A stretch of DNA of 64,000 nucleotides from Actinomycetes bacterium (GTDB taxonomy: Bacteria > Actinomycetota > Actinomycetes > Actinomycetales > Microbacteriaceae): the NCBI GenBank assembly GCA_029779645.1, contig JAKPAC010000041.1, positions 1 through 64,000 on the forward strand. Reading direction: 5' to 3'. Below the pieces are notes generated by a model that saw only the letters and a program-made list of their open reading frames with translations, ran no database searches and was not told where the DNA came from. A program made the position numbers and the translations under genes. This document shows, piece after piece, positions 41,982-52,693 of this stretch. The number at the start of each line of letters is the position of its first letter. Position 1 is the first letter of the stretch.

Positions 41982-42512
41982 ATGTCGACGACCGACATCG
42001 CACCAGAGCAAGACCACGAGGCCAGCGCGACCGCGTCGCGCCCCCTCGAGATCGCCTTCGCCGCGATCGCGCTGCTGTGCAGCGCCACCTATCTCTTCCT
42101 CGGCACGCAGATCGTGCTGCGCAAGGAGGCCGCCCCCGGGCAGATCGATGCGCGCTTCTGGCCGATCGTGCTCGGCACGACGGCCGTCGCCATCGCCCTC
42201 ATCCTGCTCGTCATCGCCCTCTCGCGGCCCGCGCCCTCGCGTGACGACATCGATCGCATCCAGCCCGGTGGGGTGGCGCGCGTGATCGTCACCGGTGCGC
42301 TGACGGTCGCCTTCGTCTTCTCGTGGAGCTTCTCCACGATGGTGCTGTTCGGGTACCGTTTCGAGATCTTCCCGATCGCCACGGCGATCTATCTCTTCCT
42401 GCTGATGCTCGTGTACGGGCATCGTCGCTGGGTCGGACTGATCGTCTACCCCGTCGCGGTGACGGCACTGATCTACGTGCTGTTCGGCATGCTCCTGAGG
42501 ATTCCACTGTGA
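41982..42512 (+). CDS. Tripartite tricarboxylate transporter small membrane subunit (TctB)
   Basis: This 176-residue protein has four membrane segments (IAFAAIALLCSATYLFLGTQ, FWPIVLGTTAVAIALILLVI and two near the C-terminus), the typical size and layout of TctB. DARFWPIVLG is a family-like signature. The ATG has CGGGAG upstream, immediately after the hairpin. Its stop overlaps the GTG of tctA (GTGA), so the two membrane subunits are translated together. Confidence 0.88.
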   Translation: MSTTDIAPEQDHEASATASRPLEIAFAAIALLCSATYLFLGTQIVLRKEAAPGQIDARFWPIVLGTTAVAIALILLVIALSRPAPSRDDIDRIQPGGVARVIVTGALTVAFVFSWSFSTMVLFGYRFEIFPIATAIYLFLLMLVYGHRRWVGLIVYPVAVTALIYVLFGMLLRIPL

Positions 42513-44194
42513 ACGCACTTGTCGACGGACTCGGGGCGCTGCTCGACGTCTCGATGATCCTGTACATCCTGGTCGGGCTCCTGCTCGGCTTCCTGGTCGG
42601 CGCGTTCCCGGGAATCACCGCGACCATGGCGGTCGCGCTCGCCGCCGGCTTCACGATGACGCTCGAGCCGGTGCAGGGTCTTGCCGTGCTGCTGACCATC
42701 TACGTCGCGGCCAACTTCGGCGACCGCGTGCCGTCGATCCTGATCAACACCCCCGGCACCCCGGCATCCATCGCCACCACCCTCGATGGCTATCCCATGG
42801 CCAAGCAGGGCAAGGCCGGGCTCGCGCTCACCATGTCGGCGATCGTCACGGCCATCGGCATCCTGGCCTCGCTCGTGCTGTTCGCCGTCGCGGCGGTGCC
42901 CGTCGCGACGCTGGCGCGCGACTACTTCCGCTCGCCCGAGCTGTTCGCGCTCGTGGTGTTCGGCATCTCGATCATGATCGGCATCTCGTCCAAGTCGATG
43001 CTCAAGGGCATCCTCGCGGGCCTGTTCGGCCTGATGCTCGGCACGGTCGGCACCTACGCCGCCACCGCCGATCACCGCTTCACCTTCGGGATCCTCGAGC
43101 TCGTGGAGGGCTTCAACTTCATCGCCGTGATCATCGGCCTGTTCGGCATCGCCGAGTTGTTCGACCAGATGCTCACCCACCACGCGTCGAAGACCCGCCC
43201 GATCTCGAGCCTCGGGCGCTGGTGGCCGAGCCGTGCCGATTTCAAGCAGTCGCGCGCCGCGCTGTTCGTGGGTGGCGGCGTGGGGCTCGGGGTGGGCCTG
43301 GTCCCGGCCGCGGGCGGCGACATCGCCGGCCTGATCGGCTGGGAGCGCGCCCGCAAGGTGTCGAAGCATCCCGAGCAATTCGGCAAGGGCTCGATCGAAG
43401 GCGTGACCGCGGCAGACACCGCCTCGAGCGCCACGCTCGGCGGCTCGCTGACCACCACGATGGCGCTCGGCATCCCCGGCGACTCGGTGATGGCGGTCAT
43501 GATCGGCTCGATGATGATCTGGGGCATCACCCCGGGACCCACCCTGTTCTCGAACCGCCCCGACCTCGTCGTTTCCATCGTCGGCATCATGCTGATCGCG
43601 ACGATCCTCTCGCTGGGCCTGAGCCTCGTGCGCATGCGCGGCATGGTGAAGCTGCTCGATGTGCCGCAGAGCTTCCTCTGGCCCGGCATCCTGATCTTCT
43701 GCATCATCGGCACATACGCCACCTCGAACAGCCTCTCGACCGTGGTCACGATGCTCGTGTTCGGCGTGATCGGCGTGTTGCTCAAGCGGCTCTCGGTGCC
43801 GGCCGGCCCGATCGTGCTCGGCCTGCTGCTGGGACCGCTGGCGGAGGAGAACCTCTCGCGCACGCTGGCGATCCTGCCGACGCGCCCGTTCTTCGAGGTC
43901 ATCAGCCCGATCACGATCATCCTGCTCACGCTCGCCGTGCTCTCGATCGTGATGCCCGCGATTCGCAATGCGCGCAAGCCGCGCGGCAAGCGGGGCTCCC
44001 TCTCCGAGTCGATCCTCGCCGATGAGGTGGTCGCCGACATCGCGGCCAAGCACAGCGTCATCGACGAACTGCCCGATCCGGTGACGGGAATGGTCCCCAT
44101 CGATCCATCCGACATCCACAGCCCCGCCGCACATGGTGCCGGCTCCGCTTCGACGGACCCCGCCGTCACCGACACCAAGGAGAACGAACAGTGA
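42509..44194 (+). CDS. Tripartite tricarboxylate transporter large membrane subunit (TctA)
   Basis: This 561-residue protein is the main permease. It has about 12 membrane helices and the TctA signature stretches LLGFLVGAFPGITATMAVAL and TLGGSLTTTMALGIPGDSVMA, the latter a repeat of the first Pro-Gly loop. The C-terminal 60 residues form a hydrophilic cytoplasmic tail that is longer than usual. The GTG at 42509 overlaps the tctB stop, and its own stop overlaps the aldolase GTG (GTGA), making one tightly coupled operon tctC-B-A-aldolase. Confidence 0.92.
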   Translation: MNALVDGLGALLDVSMILYILVGLLLGFLVGAFPGITATMAVALAAGFTMTLEPVQGLAVLLTIYVAANFGDRVPSILINTPGTPASIATTLDGYPMAKQGKAGLALTMSAIVTAIGILASLVLFAVAAVPVATLARDYFRSPELFALVVFGISIMIGISSKSMLKGILAGLFGLMLGTVGTYAATADHRFTFGILELVEGFNFIAVIIGLFGIAELFDQMLTHHASKTRPISSLGRWWPSRADFKQSRAALFVGGGVGLGVGLVPAAGGDIAGLIGWERARKVSKHPEQFGKGSIEGVTAADTASSATLGGSLTTTMALGIPGDSVMAVMIGSMMIWGITPGPTLFSNRPDLVVSIVGIMLIATILSLGLSLVRMRGMVKLLDVPQSFLWPGILIFCIIGTYATSNSLSTVVTMLVFGVIGVLLKRLSVPAGPIVLGLLLGPLAEENLSRTLAILPTRPFFEVISPITIILLTLAVLSIVMPAIRNARKPRGKRGSLSESILADEVVADIAAKHSVIDELPDPVTGMVPIDPSDIHSPAAHGAGSASTDPAVTDTKENEQ

Positions 44195-45060
44195 CTCGTC
44201 GCGACATCGTGACCGCCATCCCCACGAGCTTCCACGCCGACGGCAGCCTCGACCTCGAGGGGACACGTTCGATTTATCGCTACGTGGCCGCCTCGGGCAA
44301 CGAGGGCGCCTTCGTGCTCGGCACCACCGGCGAGTTCCCGGCCGTCGACGAGGCCGAGTTCGCCGCGCTCGTGGGTGTCGCGCTCGAGGAGCTCCGCGAG
44401 CACATGCGCGTGATCGTGCACGTCGGTCGCCCGAGCGCCTACGAGGCCGTCCGCCGCGTGCGCATCGCCCGCGAGCTGGGCGCCCGCGAGTTCGCCGCGC
44501 TTACGCCGTACTACCTCGCCTCGACGCAGGACGCGCTGTACGACTACTTCAAGGCCGTAGCCGAGGCCGTCGGCGACGGAGAGCTGTTCATCTACATCTA
44601 TCCGAAGCTCAGCGGCAACGCGGTCAGCCCCGAGCTGCTCGCCCGCCTCGCCGAGTTGCCGAATGTGATCGGCGCGAAGATCAGCGAGCTGAGCCTCGAC
44701 GACATCCGCGCGTACCGGGCCGTGGTCCCCGCCGACTTCGTGCTCTACACGGGCGCCGACCGCGACCTCGTCGCCGCCGGCGAGGCCGGCGCGCAGGGCG
44801 TGGTCTCGGGCGTCTCCTCGGTGCTCCCGAAGCCCTTCCGCGCGCTGGCGGCGGCCGCCGCCAGCGGGGACCCGGCACTGCTCGCGCGCGCGCAGGCCGA
44901 CGTCGACGACATCGTCTCGGTGATCGGCGGCGACATGCCGCGCATGAAGGCCGGTTACCGCGCGATGGGCATCGCCGATGGCACCTGCCGCATGGCGCTC
45001 GCCGAGCCCGATGCTGCGGCGCTCGCCGAGATCGACCGCGTGCTCGCGACGTACGCGTAG
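44191..45060 (+). CDS. DHDPS/NAL superfamily aldolase or dehydratase
   Basis: This 289-residue (beta/alpha)8 enzyme belongs to the dihydrodipicolinate synthase/N-acetylneuraminate lyase superfamily. It has [14 protein letters not shown] for pyruvate carboxylate binding, the Tyr region [11 protein letters not shown], and the Schiff-base Lys in VIGAKISEL. Translation is coupled to tctA, so it probably acts on the imported carboxylate or its product, for instance a keto-deoxy sugar acid, rather than in lysine synthesis. The specific substrate cannot be read from sequence. A T-run terminator follows. Confidence 0.86.
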   Translation: MTRRDIVTAIPTSFHADGSLDLEGTRSIYRYVAASGNEGAFVLGTTGEFPAVDEAEFAALVGVALEELREHMRVIVHVGRPSAYEAVRRVRIARELGAREFAALTPYYLASTQDALYDYFKAVAEAVGDGELFIYIYPKLSGNAVSPELLARLAELPNVIGAKISELSLDDIRAYRAVVPADFVLYTGADRDLVAAGEAGAQGVVSGVSSVLPKPFRALAAAAASGDPALLARAQADVDDIVSVIGGDMPRMKAGYRAMGIADGTCRMALAEPDAAALAEIDRVLATYA

Positions 45061-45076
45061 GCTCCAGGACCCGCAC

Positions 45077-45109
45077 AGCGGGGCGCCCCACGGGGGTGCC
45101 CCGCTTTTT
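45077..45109 (+). terminator. Intrinsic terminator of tct operon
   Basis: AGCGGGGC (45077-45084) pairs with GCCCCGCT (45098-45105), with further inner GC pairs, and is followed by TTTTT (45105-45109). It is the clearest classical terminator in the window. Confidence 0.88.
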
Positions 45110-45138
45110 GCGTGCGCGCACGCGACCGCCGCACGGTC

Positions 45139-45167
45139 TTGCCCCCGAAATGCGCCTCTGGTAAACT
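45139..45167 (+). promoter_or_regulatory. clpB promoter
   Basis: -35 TTGCCC (45139-45144) and -10 TAAACT (45162-45167) are separated by 17 bases. The HspR operator begins on the last bases of the -10. Confidence 0.8.
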
Positions 45168-45186
45168 TGAGCCACAGCGACTCAAC
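45166..45186. promoter_or_regulatory. HAIR element (HspR operator) of clpB
   Basis: CTTGAGC, 7 bases, ACTCAAC matches CTTGAGT-N7-ACTCAAG at 12 of 14 positions. It occupies the transcription start region, as in the dnaK promoter. Confidence 0.88.
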
Positions 45187-45216
45187 TTTGAGTGCGCACC
45201 ACACTTCAGGAGAGAC

Positions 45217-47373
<2,157 letters not shown>

Positions 47374-47404
47374 AAACCGCGCCGCGCGCTGGCAGGATGA
47401 GGGC

Positions 47405-49234
47405 ATGGCGGTCCCCATCGAGGAGTACGCGCTTCTGAGCAATTGCCGGGCGGCGACGCTCGTGTCGCGCGAGGGCAGCATGGACTGGCTGTGTCTGCCC
47501 CGCTTCGACTCGGCGTCGCTGTTCGGCGCGATCCTGGGCGACGAACGGCACGGGCGATGGATGCTTCGCCCCGCCGATCCTGCGGCGCGCGCGGAACGCG
47601 CGTACGACGGCGACAGCTTCACGCTGCGTACGCGGTGGACGAGCGCCGCCGGCGTCGCCGAGGTGATCGACGTCATGCCGTGCGACGACGACACCGACAT
47701 CGTGCGCCGCGTGCGCGGGGTGTCGGGGAGGGTCGAGTTCGAGGTCGACCTGCGCATTCGCCCGGACTACGCGCGCGCGATGCCGTGGATGCGCCAGGTC
47801 GGCAGCGAGGAGCACCCCGCGCTGGTCGCGATCGCGGGGCCCGATGCGCTCGTGATCCGGGGCGCCCGGCTGCATGCCGAGGGTTTTGCCCACCGTGGAG
47901 TCGTGACGGTCTCGCCGGGGGAGCACGTCGATCTCACGCTCGCGTGGTTCGCCTCCCACCGCGCCGCGCCGCCCCCGTGCGACGTCGACGCAGTGCTCGC
48001 GCGCACCGCGCGGTGGTGGTCGGATTGGAGCGCCGGCATCGACCACAGCGGCCCGCGTCACGTCGAGGTCGTGCGTTCGCTGCTGGTGCTGCGGGCGCTC
48101 AGCCACGAGGAGACGGGCGGCATCGTCGCGGCGCCCACCACCTCGCTGCCGGAGCAGTTCGGCGGCGCGCGCAACTGGGACTACCGCTACGTGTGGCTTC
48201 GGGATGCCTCGCTCACGATCGAGGCGCTCGTCGCGCACGGCTTCACGGCCGAGGTGCAGCAGTGGCGCGGCTGGCTGCTGCGCGCCATCGCGGGCGATGC
48301 CTCGGACGTGCAGATCATGTACGGCGTCGCCGGCGAGCGGGATCTCGCGGAGCGCACGCTCCCGCACCTGCCCGGCTACGGCGGCGCGGCGCCGGTGCGG
48401 ATGGGCAACGCCGCGGCACTGCAGTTTCAGGCCGATGTCGTCGGCGAGGTGATGGTCGCGCTCGAGGCGGCGCGCATGGCCGGGCTCGAGGAGACGGACT
48501 TCTCCTGGCCCCTGCAACGGGCGCTGCTCGATTTCGTCGAGGCACACATCGACGAGCCGGATCAGGGCATCTGGGAGATGCGCGGCGATCCGCGGATGTT
48601 CACGTACTCGCGGGTGATGGTGTGGGCCGCGCTCGACCGCGGCGTGCGCGCGGTGCGCGAGCATGGCTGCGATGGGCCGGACGCGCACTGGGCCCGCCTG
48701 CGCGATCGGGTTCGGGCCGAGGTCGAGGCGCACGGCGTCGATGCCGAGCGCGGGCACTTCGTGCAGTCGTACGGCGCGGGCGAGGTGGATGCCTCGCTGC
48801 TGCTGCTGCCGCTCGTGGGCTTTTGCGCGCCCGACGATCCGCGCATGCTCGCGACGGTCGCGGCGATCGAACGCGACCTCATGCGCGGCGGGTTCGTCGC
48901 GCGGTACCGCACCGACGCGGCCGGCGACGGCGTGCTCGGCAGCGAGCAGACGTTTCTTGCCTGCTCGTTCTGGCTCGTCGAGCAGTACGCCGCGACCGGG
49001 CGCCTCGCCGACGCGGAGGCGCTGATGGATCGGCTCTGCGACGCGGCGAACGACCTCGGGCTGCTCGCGGAGGAGTACGACCCCGCGACGGGGCGTCAGG
49101 CGGGCAACGCGCCGCAGGCACTCACGCACCTCGCGCTCGTGCGGGCGGCGGATGCGCTGGGCGGTCGTGTCGGCCGCGGCGCGCATCGTCGCGCGGCGGG
49201 GGAGACCGGCGGCGGACCCGCCGGCGCGGTGTGA
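47405..49234 (+). CDS. GH15 family protein (trehalase/glucoamylase-like)
   Basis: This 609-residue enzyme has the two-domain layout of bacterial GH15: an N-terminal beta-sandwich (SNCRAATLVSREGSMDWLCLPRFDS) and an (alpha/alpha)6 barrel with GGARNWDYRYVWLRDASLTIEAL. Catalytic acid and base candidates are Glu in QGIWEMRGDPRMF and in LLAEEYDPATGRQ. Actinobacterial members are often trehalases acting in the cytoplasm; there is no signal peptide. The ATG at 47405 lies 6 bases after CAGGAT, close to the leaderless pattern. It follows clpB by 31 bases and could link trehalose turnover to heat stress, though this is only positional. Confidence 0.88.
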   Translation: MAVPIEEYALLSNCRAATLVSREGSMDWLCLPRFDSASLFGAILGDERHGRWMLRPADPAARAERAYDGDSFTLRTRWTSAAGVAEVIDVMPCDDDTDIVRRVRGVSGRVEFEVDLRIRPDYARAMPWMRQVGSEEHPALVAIAGPDALVIRGARLHAEGFAHRGVVTVSPGEHVDLTLAWFASHRAAPPPCDVDAVLARTARWWSDWSAGIDHSGPRHVEVVRSLLVLRALSHEETGGIVAAPTTSLPEQFGGARNWDYRYVWLRDASLTIEALVAHGFTAEVQQWRGWLLRAIAGDASDVQIMYGVAGERDLAERTLPHLPGYGGAAPVRMGNAAALQFQADVVGEVMVALEAARMAGLEETDFSWPLQRALLDFVEAHIDEPDQGIWEMRGDPRMFTYSRVMVWAALDRGVRAVREHGCDGPDAHWARLRDRVRAEVEAHGVDAERGHFVQSYGAGEVDASLLLLPLVGFCAPDDPRMLATVAAIERDLMRGGFVARYRTDAAGDGVLGSEQTFLACSFWLVEQYAATGRLADAEALMDRLCDAANDLGLLAEEYDPATGRQAGNAPQALTHLALVRAADALGGRVGRGAHRRAAGETGGGPAGAV

Positions 49235-49295
49235 TGCGGTTGACGGTGTGCCCACGAGATCGGGTCGCACGGCGTAACGCGCGACCGCGGATCGC

Positions 49296-49301
49296 TAGGG
49301 T
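49296..49301 (+). promoter_or_regulatory. Leaderless -10 of small membrane protein gene
   Basis: TAGGGT ends 6 bases before the ATG at 49308. Confidence 0.6.
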
Positions 49302-49307
49302 CGAAAC

Positions 49308-49805
49308 ATGATTTTCTCGGTCGCCGGCAGGGTCGCGTTCATCCTTCAGTGGATCGTGCCCGTGGTGCTCACGTTCTTCCTGTTCTGGGGCCGCGCGTTC
49401 GTCGGTGCGGAGCTGGGGTGGCTGGCCGTGGTCGGCGTGGTCTACGGGGCCCTGCTGCTCATCGCCCTGTACATCGCGCCGGTGCTCACCGTGTTCGATC
49501 GCGATGTGCGGCCGGTGGCATCCACCCGCAGTTCGTACACGGCGGTGTCGTGGATGCTGTGGCTCGCGCTCGTGCTCATGGGGCTGACGGTGCCCGACCA
49601 GGCCGACGGACCGCCGGTACCGGCGGCGCTGACGGTGTGGACCGGCGGCGGCGTCAGCATCGAGATGGCGTCGTTCATCTTCACGCTGGCGTCGATCTTC
49701 GCGCTGATCATGTGGGTGGCGACCATCGCGCTGGCGATCATCGGCATCGTGCGCTCGCGTCGCCCCACGGGCATGCCGGCGCCGCGGGTGCAGGGCGCGT
49801 CGTAG
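49308..49805 (+). CDS. Small membrane protein of unknown function
   Basis: This 165-residue protein has four membrane segments (VAFILQWIVPVVLTFFLFWG, WLAVVGVVYGALLLIALYIA, SWMLWLALVLMGLTV, FIFTLASIFALIMWVATIAL). No conserved motif is recognised. The leaderless -10 supports the ATG at 49308. It is convergent with the MFS exporter gene, 31 bases from its stop, and independent of the GH15 gene. Confidence 0.7.
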   Translation: MIFSVAGRVAFILQWIVPVVLTFFLFWGRAFVGAELGWLAVVGVVYGALLLIALYIAPVLTVFDRDVRPVASTRSSYTAVSWMLWLALVLMGLTVPDQADGPPVPAALTVWTGGGVSIEMASFIFTLASIFALIMWVATIALAIIGIVRSRRPTGMPAPRVQGAS

Positions 49806-49836
49806 CCGCCGCGCCGCGGGTCAGCACCGCCGGGCG

Positions 49837-51231
49837 CTACGCGCTCGTGCCCGTGTTCGGGGTCGTGTTTGGGGCCGTGTCGGTGCTCGCGTTCGCGCTC
49901 GGCAGCTCGCGCATGCGCCAGAACGGGCCGATCGCGACGAACGTGGCCGAGAGCAGCTGACCGATCGCGCCGATCCACATCGTGGCCAGCACCCCGAGCC
50001 ATTGCCCGAGCACGCCCGCCAGGAGCGCGGCGATCGGCATGACGCCCCAGACGACGAATCGCACCGAGGCGTTCATGCGACCGAGCAGGCGGGGCGGCGT
50101 GATGCGCTGACGGAAGGTGACCTGGGTGATGTTGTAGAGCAGCACGGTAAAGCTCGACACGAAGCCCTGCACGACCAGCACTCCGAAGGCGAAGGCCGGG
50201 AAGGTCGCCGCGAGGGGGAGGCCGAGCGCCAGGACGCTGAACGCGATGGCGCTCACCGGGATGGCGCGGGCCTCGCCGATCCAGCGCACGATGTGCGGCG
50301 TCGCGACGGCGCCGAGAAGGCCGCCGATCGCGCCGAGCGCGAAGATCACGCCCATCGAGGCGGGGCTCAGGCCGAGCTCGCGCAGGAGGAAGATCGGCAG
50401 CATCGTGAATGAGATGGTGTTGCACAGGTTCGAGACGCCGGTGGTGGCCACGATCCGGCGGAGGAGAGGGTTGCCGAACACCCAGCGCAGGCCCTCGCCG
50501 ATCTCGTGCAGGAGCGGGGCGTGGTCAGCCGGGTCGCGCAGTTGCTCGTGATCGCGGGTGCGGATGAGGGCCACGAACGACGCGACGTAGGTGAGCACGG
50601 TGCCGACGATCGACAGCGGCGCGCCGAGAACGCCGATCAGCCAGCCACCGATCGCGGGCCCGGCGACGCCGGCGAGCTGGTGGGTGGATTCGAGCTTGCC
50701 GTTGGCCTCGGCGATCTGCTCGGGGCGGACGAGCGAGGGGATCAGGCTCTGGTACGAGACGTCGAAGAACACGGTCGCCACGCCCACGACGAGCGCGACG
50801 GCATACAGGTGCCACATCTCGAGCACCCCGAGCGCCCAGAGGGTCGGCAGCGCGGCCAGCGCGAGCGCCCGGACGGCGTCGGCCCAGATCATCACGTGGC
50901 GCTTGCGCATCCGGTCGATCCACGCGCCGGCCGGCAGGCCCACGACGAGAAACGCGGCGAGCCCGGCGGCCGTGAGCACCCCGACCTCGAGCTCGCTCGC
51001 GCCCAGCACGAGCACGGCGAGCACGGGGATCGCCAGCTCCGTCAGCTGTGCGCCGAACTGGGCGAGCGACTGGCCGCTCCACATGGTGAGGAAGTTGGCG
51101 TCGCGCCACAGCGAGCGCGTGGGCGCGGGGGCCGGGGCCGGGCTCGGGCTCGCGGTGTGCGGTGCGTGGGTGTCTGGGCCCGCTCCCGATCCCGCTCCCG
51201 ATCCCGCTCCCGATCCCTCTGATTGAGACAT
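49837..51231 (-). CDS. MFS exporter (MFS_3/EntS-like)
   Basis: This 464-residue membrane protein has 12 helices of the major facilitator superfamily. The N-terminal part FLTMWSGQSLAQFGAQLTELAIP and the loop GAWIDRMRKRHVMIWADAVR (motif A-like) place it with MFS_3 drug or siderophore exporters. The first 40 residues are a low-complexity GSGAGSGAG/APAPAP stretch encoded partly by a 12-bp DNA repeat. It is divergent from an ArsR-like regulator, with two near-identical palindromes between them, one of which overlaps the ATG. The exported compound is unknown. Confidence 0.87.
   Translation of the reverse strand: MSQSEGSGAGSGAGSGAGPDTHAPHTASPSPAPAPAPTRSLWRDANFLTMWSGQSLAQFGAQLTELAIPVLAVLVLGASELEVGVLTAAGLAAFLVVGLPAGAWIDRMRKRHVMIWADAVRALALAALPTLWALGVLEMWHLYAVALVVGVATVFFDVSYQSLIPSLVRPEQIAEANGKLESTHQLAGVAGPAIGGWLIGVLGAPLSIVGTVLTYVASFVALIRTRDHEQLRDPADHAPLLHEIGEGLRWVFGNPLLRRIVATTGVSNLCNTISFTMLPIFLLRELGLSPASMGVIFALGAIGGLLGAVATPHIVRWIGEARAIPVSAIAFSVLALGLPLAATFPAFAFGVLVVQGFVSSFTVLLYNITQVTFRQRITPPRLLGRMNASVRFVVWGVMPIAALLAGVLGQWLGVLATMWIGAIGQLLSATFVAIGPFWRMRELPSANASTDTAPNTTPNTGTSA
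51179..51214 (-). repeat. 12-bp in-frame tandem repeat, three copies
   Basis: CCCGCTCCCGAT occurs three times in tandem at the 5' end of the MFS gene and encodes the repeated GSGA segment of its N-terminus. Confidence 0.85.
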
Positions 51232-51237
51232 GTCAAT
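51222..51237. promoter_or_regulatory. Operator copy 1 for the ArsR-like regulator
   Basis: ATTGAGACATGTCAAT is an imperfect palindrome (ATTGA-N6-TCAAT) that overlaps the MFS start codon at 51229-51231. Confidence 0.65.
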
Positions 51238-51252
51238 CAGTGTGCGCGATTG

Positions 51253-51268
51253 ATTGAGCACTGTCAAT
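51253..51268. promoter_or_regulatory. Operator copy 2 for the ArsR-like regulator
   Basis: ATTGAGCACTGTCAAT matches copy 1 at 14 of 16 positions. The centres are 31 bp apart, about three helical turns, so both copies face the same side of the DNA. It lies just upstream of the regulator -10. Confidence 0.68.
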
Positions 51269-51276
51269 CGGTGGGC

Positions 51277-51282
51277 TAGCGT
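51277..51282 (+). promoter_or_regulatory. Leaderless -10 of ArsR-like gene
   Basis: TAGCGT ends 6 bases before the ATG at 51289. Confidence 0.6.
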
Positions 51283-51288
51283 GGTGGC

Positions 51289-51822
51289 ATGGCGGCGGAT
51301 ACGGAGGCTGACGCGCAGGCGATCGCGCGGGCGCTGAGTTCGCCGCTGCGGCTGCGCGTGCTGCGACTGTGTGCCCACACGGCGCGCACCAATAAGGAGC
51401 TCGCCACCCTCCTCGGCGTCAACCCGGGCACGATGCTGCATCATGTGCGCACCCTCGTGCACACAGGGTTCCTCGTGGCCGAACCCGAGCGCCACGGCGC
51501 GCAGGGCGCTCGCGAGGTGCCCTACCGGGCCACGGGGCGCTCCTGGAACACGCACATCCCGAACGCGTCGCCCGTGCTGGTCGAGACGTTCCTGCAGCAG
51601 ATCGAGGGGCTTGACCCCGAACAGCTGCACATCAGCTGGCTCGGGCTGAAGATCAACGCGGCCTCGAAGGCAGAGTTCGAGGAGCGGCTCTACGCCCTCA
51701 TCAACGAGTTCAAGGAACGCGGCCCCGATGCCGATGGCGAGACCTACTCGGTGTTCACCGCGTTCCACCCCGACCGGCAGGAGCTGCCCGCACCCGCCGA
51801 GGGCGAGGCGCCTGCGCGTTGA
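51289..51822 (+). CDS. ArsR-like winged-helix regulator
   Basis: This 177-residue protein has an ArsR/HTH_20-type winged helix at residues about 10-85: ARALSSPLRLRVLRLCAHTARTNKELATLL followed by the recognition helix region NPGTMLHHVRTLVHTGFLV and wing VAEPERHGAQGAREVPYRA. The remainder is a helical dimer or sensor part (PVLVETFLQQIEGLDPEQ) without cysteine clusters, so it does not look like a metal sensor. It is divergent from the MFS exporter, and the two palindromes between the genes are probably its binding sites. Confidence 0.87.
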   Translation: MAADTEADAQAIARALSSPLRLRVLRLCAHTARTNKELATLLGVNPGTMLHHVRTLVHTGFLVAEPERHGAQGAREVPYRATGRSWNTHIPNASPVLVETFLQQIEGLDPEQLHISWLGLKINAASKAEFEERLYALINEFKERGPDADGETYSVFTAFHPDRQELPAPAEGEAPAR

Positions 51823-51828
51823 CCGCGG

Positions 51829-51912
51829 GCATCGCGCGCCCGGGGGCTACGCGCGCCCGGAGGCATCGCACGCCCGGAGGCATCGCGCGCTCGGAGACAC
51901 GCGCGCCCGGAG
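51829..51912. repeat. 17-bp tandem repeat, about five copies
   Basis: Units such as GCATCGCGCGCCCGGAG repeat with few changes from 51829 to 51912, with a further partial unit to about 51923. The array starts directly after the regulator gene stop (51822) and fills the gap to the nitroreductase stop. Confidence 0.85.
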
Positions 51913-51926
51913 GCTCCGCGCGCAGG

Positions 51927-52535
51927 CTAGGCGTTGACGATGACGGTGTCGTCGAGGGTGCGGCGGGCGCGCGGGGCGCCCTCACGCTCGCGCAGCACCT
52001 CGGGCAGCTGCGCCGGGTCGCCGATCGTGCCGAGCGCCGTCACCGTGACCGGCGCCAGTCGCGGCTCGAGCGCGAAGGCCTCGCACAGCGCGGCCGCGTC
52101 GAAGCCGCCCATCTGGTGGGCGTGCAGCCCGTCGTGGTGCGCCTGCACCGAGAGGTGCGCCATCGCCTGACCGAGGTCGTAGCGTGCCCAGTGCTGAGGC
52201 TCCCCGAGCGCGTTCTCGACCTCGGCGAGCGCGACGATGAGCACCGCGGCCTCGCCGGCCCATTCCTTGTTCCAGCCGGTGAGGCTCGCGTGGATCGTGG
52301 CGTGTGCTTCGGAGCCGCGGCGGGCGACCACAAATCGCCAGGGCTGCGAGTTGCCGGCAGACGGTGACCAGCGGGCCGCCTCGAGCGCGTTGTTCAGCTT
52401 CTCCTCGTCGATCGCCGCTTCGGCGTCGAACGCGCGGGGACTCCAACGCGTGCTGAGCACGTCGAGCAGGGGCGCCTCGGTGGCGGCGGCGCGGTCGGTG
52501 CGGGGCTGGTCAAGGCTCACGGCGGGAGTGGTCAA
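51927..52535 (-). CDS. Nitroreductase family protein
   Basis: This roughly 202-residue flavoprotein belongs to the FMN-dependent nitroreductase family, acting as a cytoplasmic dimer that reduces nitro or quinone compounds with NAD(P)H. The N-terminal FMN contact is STRWSPRAFDAEAAI (R-S-PR-F type), with AARWSPSAGNSQPWRFVVARR the strongest signature, and the C-terminal ALGTIGDPAQLPEVLRERE. The start is uncertain: TTG 52535 is used here, with GTG 52520 and TTG 52565 as alternatives. It stands alone; substrate unknown. Confidence 0.86.
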   Translation of the reverse strand: MTTPAVSLDQPRTDRAAATEAPLLDVLSTRWSPRAFDAEAAIDEEKLNNALEAARWSPSAGNSQPWRFVVARRGSEAHATIHASLTGWNKEWAGEAAVLIVALAEVENALGEPQHWARYDLGQAMAHLSVQAHHDGLHAHQMGGFDAAALCEAFALEPRLAPVTVTALGTIGDPAQLPEVLREREGAPRARRTLDDTVIVNA

Positions 52536-52693
52536 GAGGAGCTCGCTTTCACGGTGTTCGGGCAAAGATTGCGTGGATGGGCATCGCCCACTCCGACTTC
52601 AACCCTACGCGCGCCAAGATATTCCGCCGGCGGCACGCACACGAGCCGCGGGGCTTCGAAACCGCGCAGGCACGACCCGCGCCAGCCCGAACG

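Noticed and set aside
51829..51912. Possible CRISPR array
   Set aside because: The 17-bp units are directly adjacent without spacers, and no cas genes are present.
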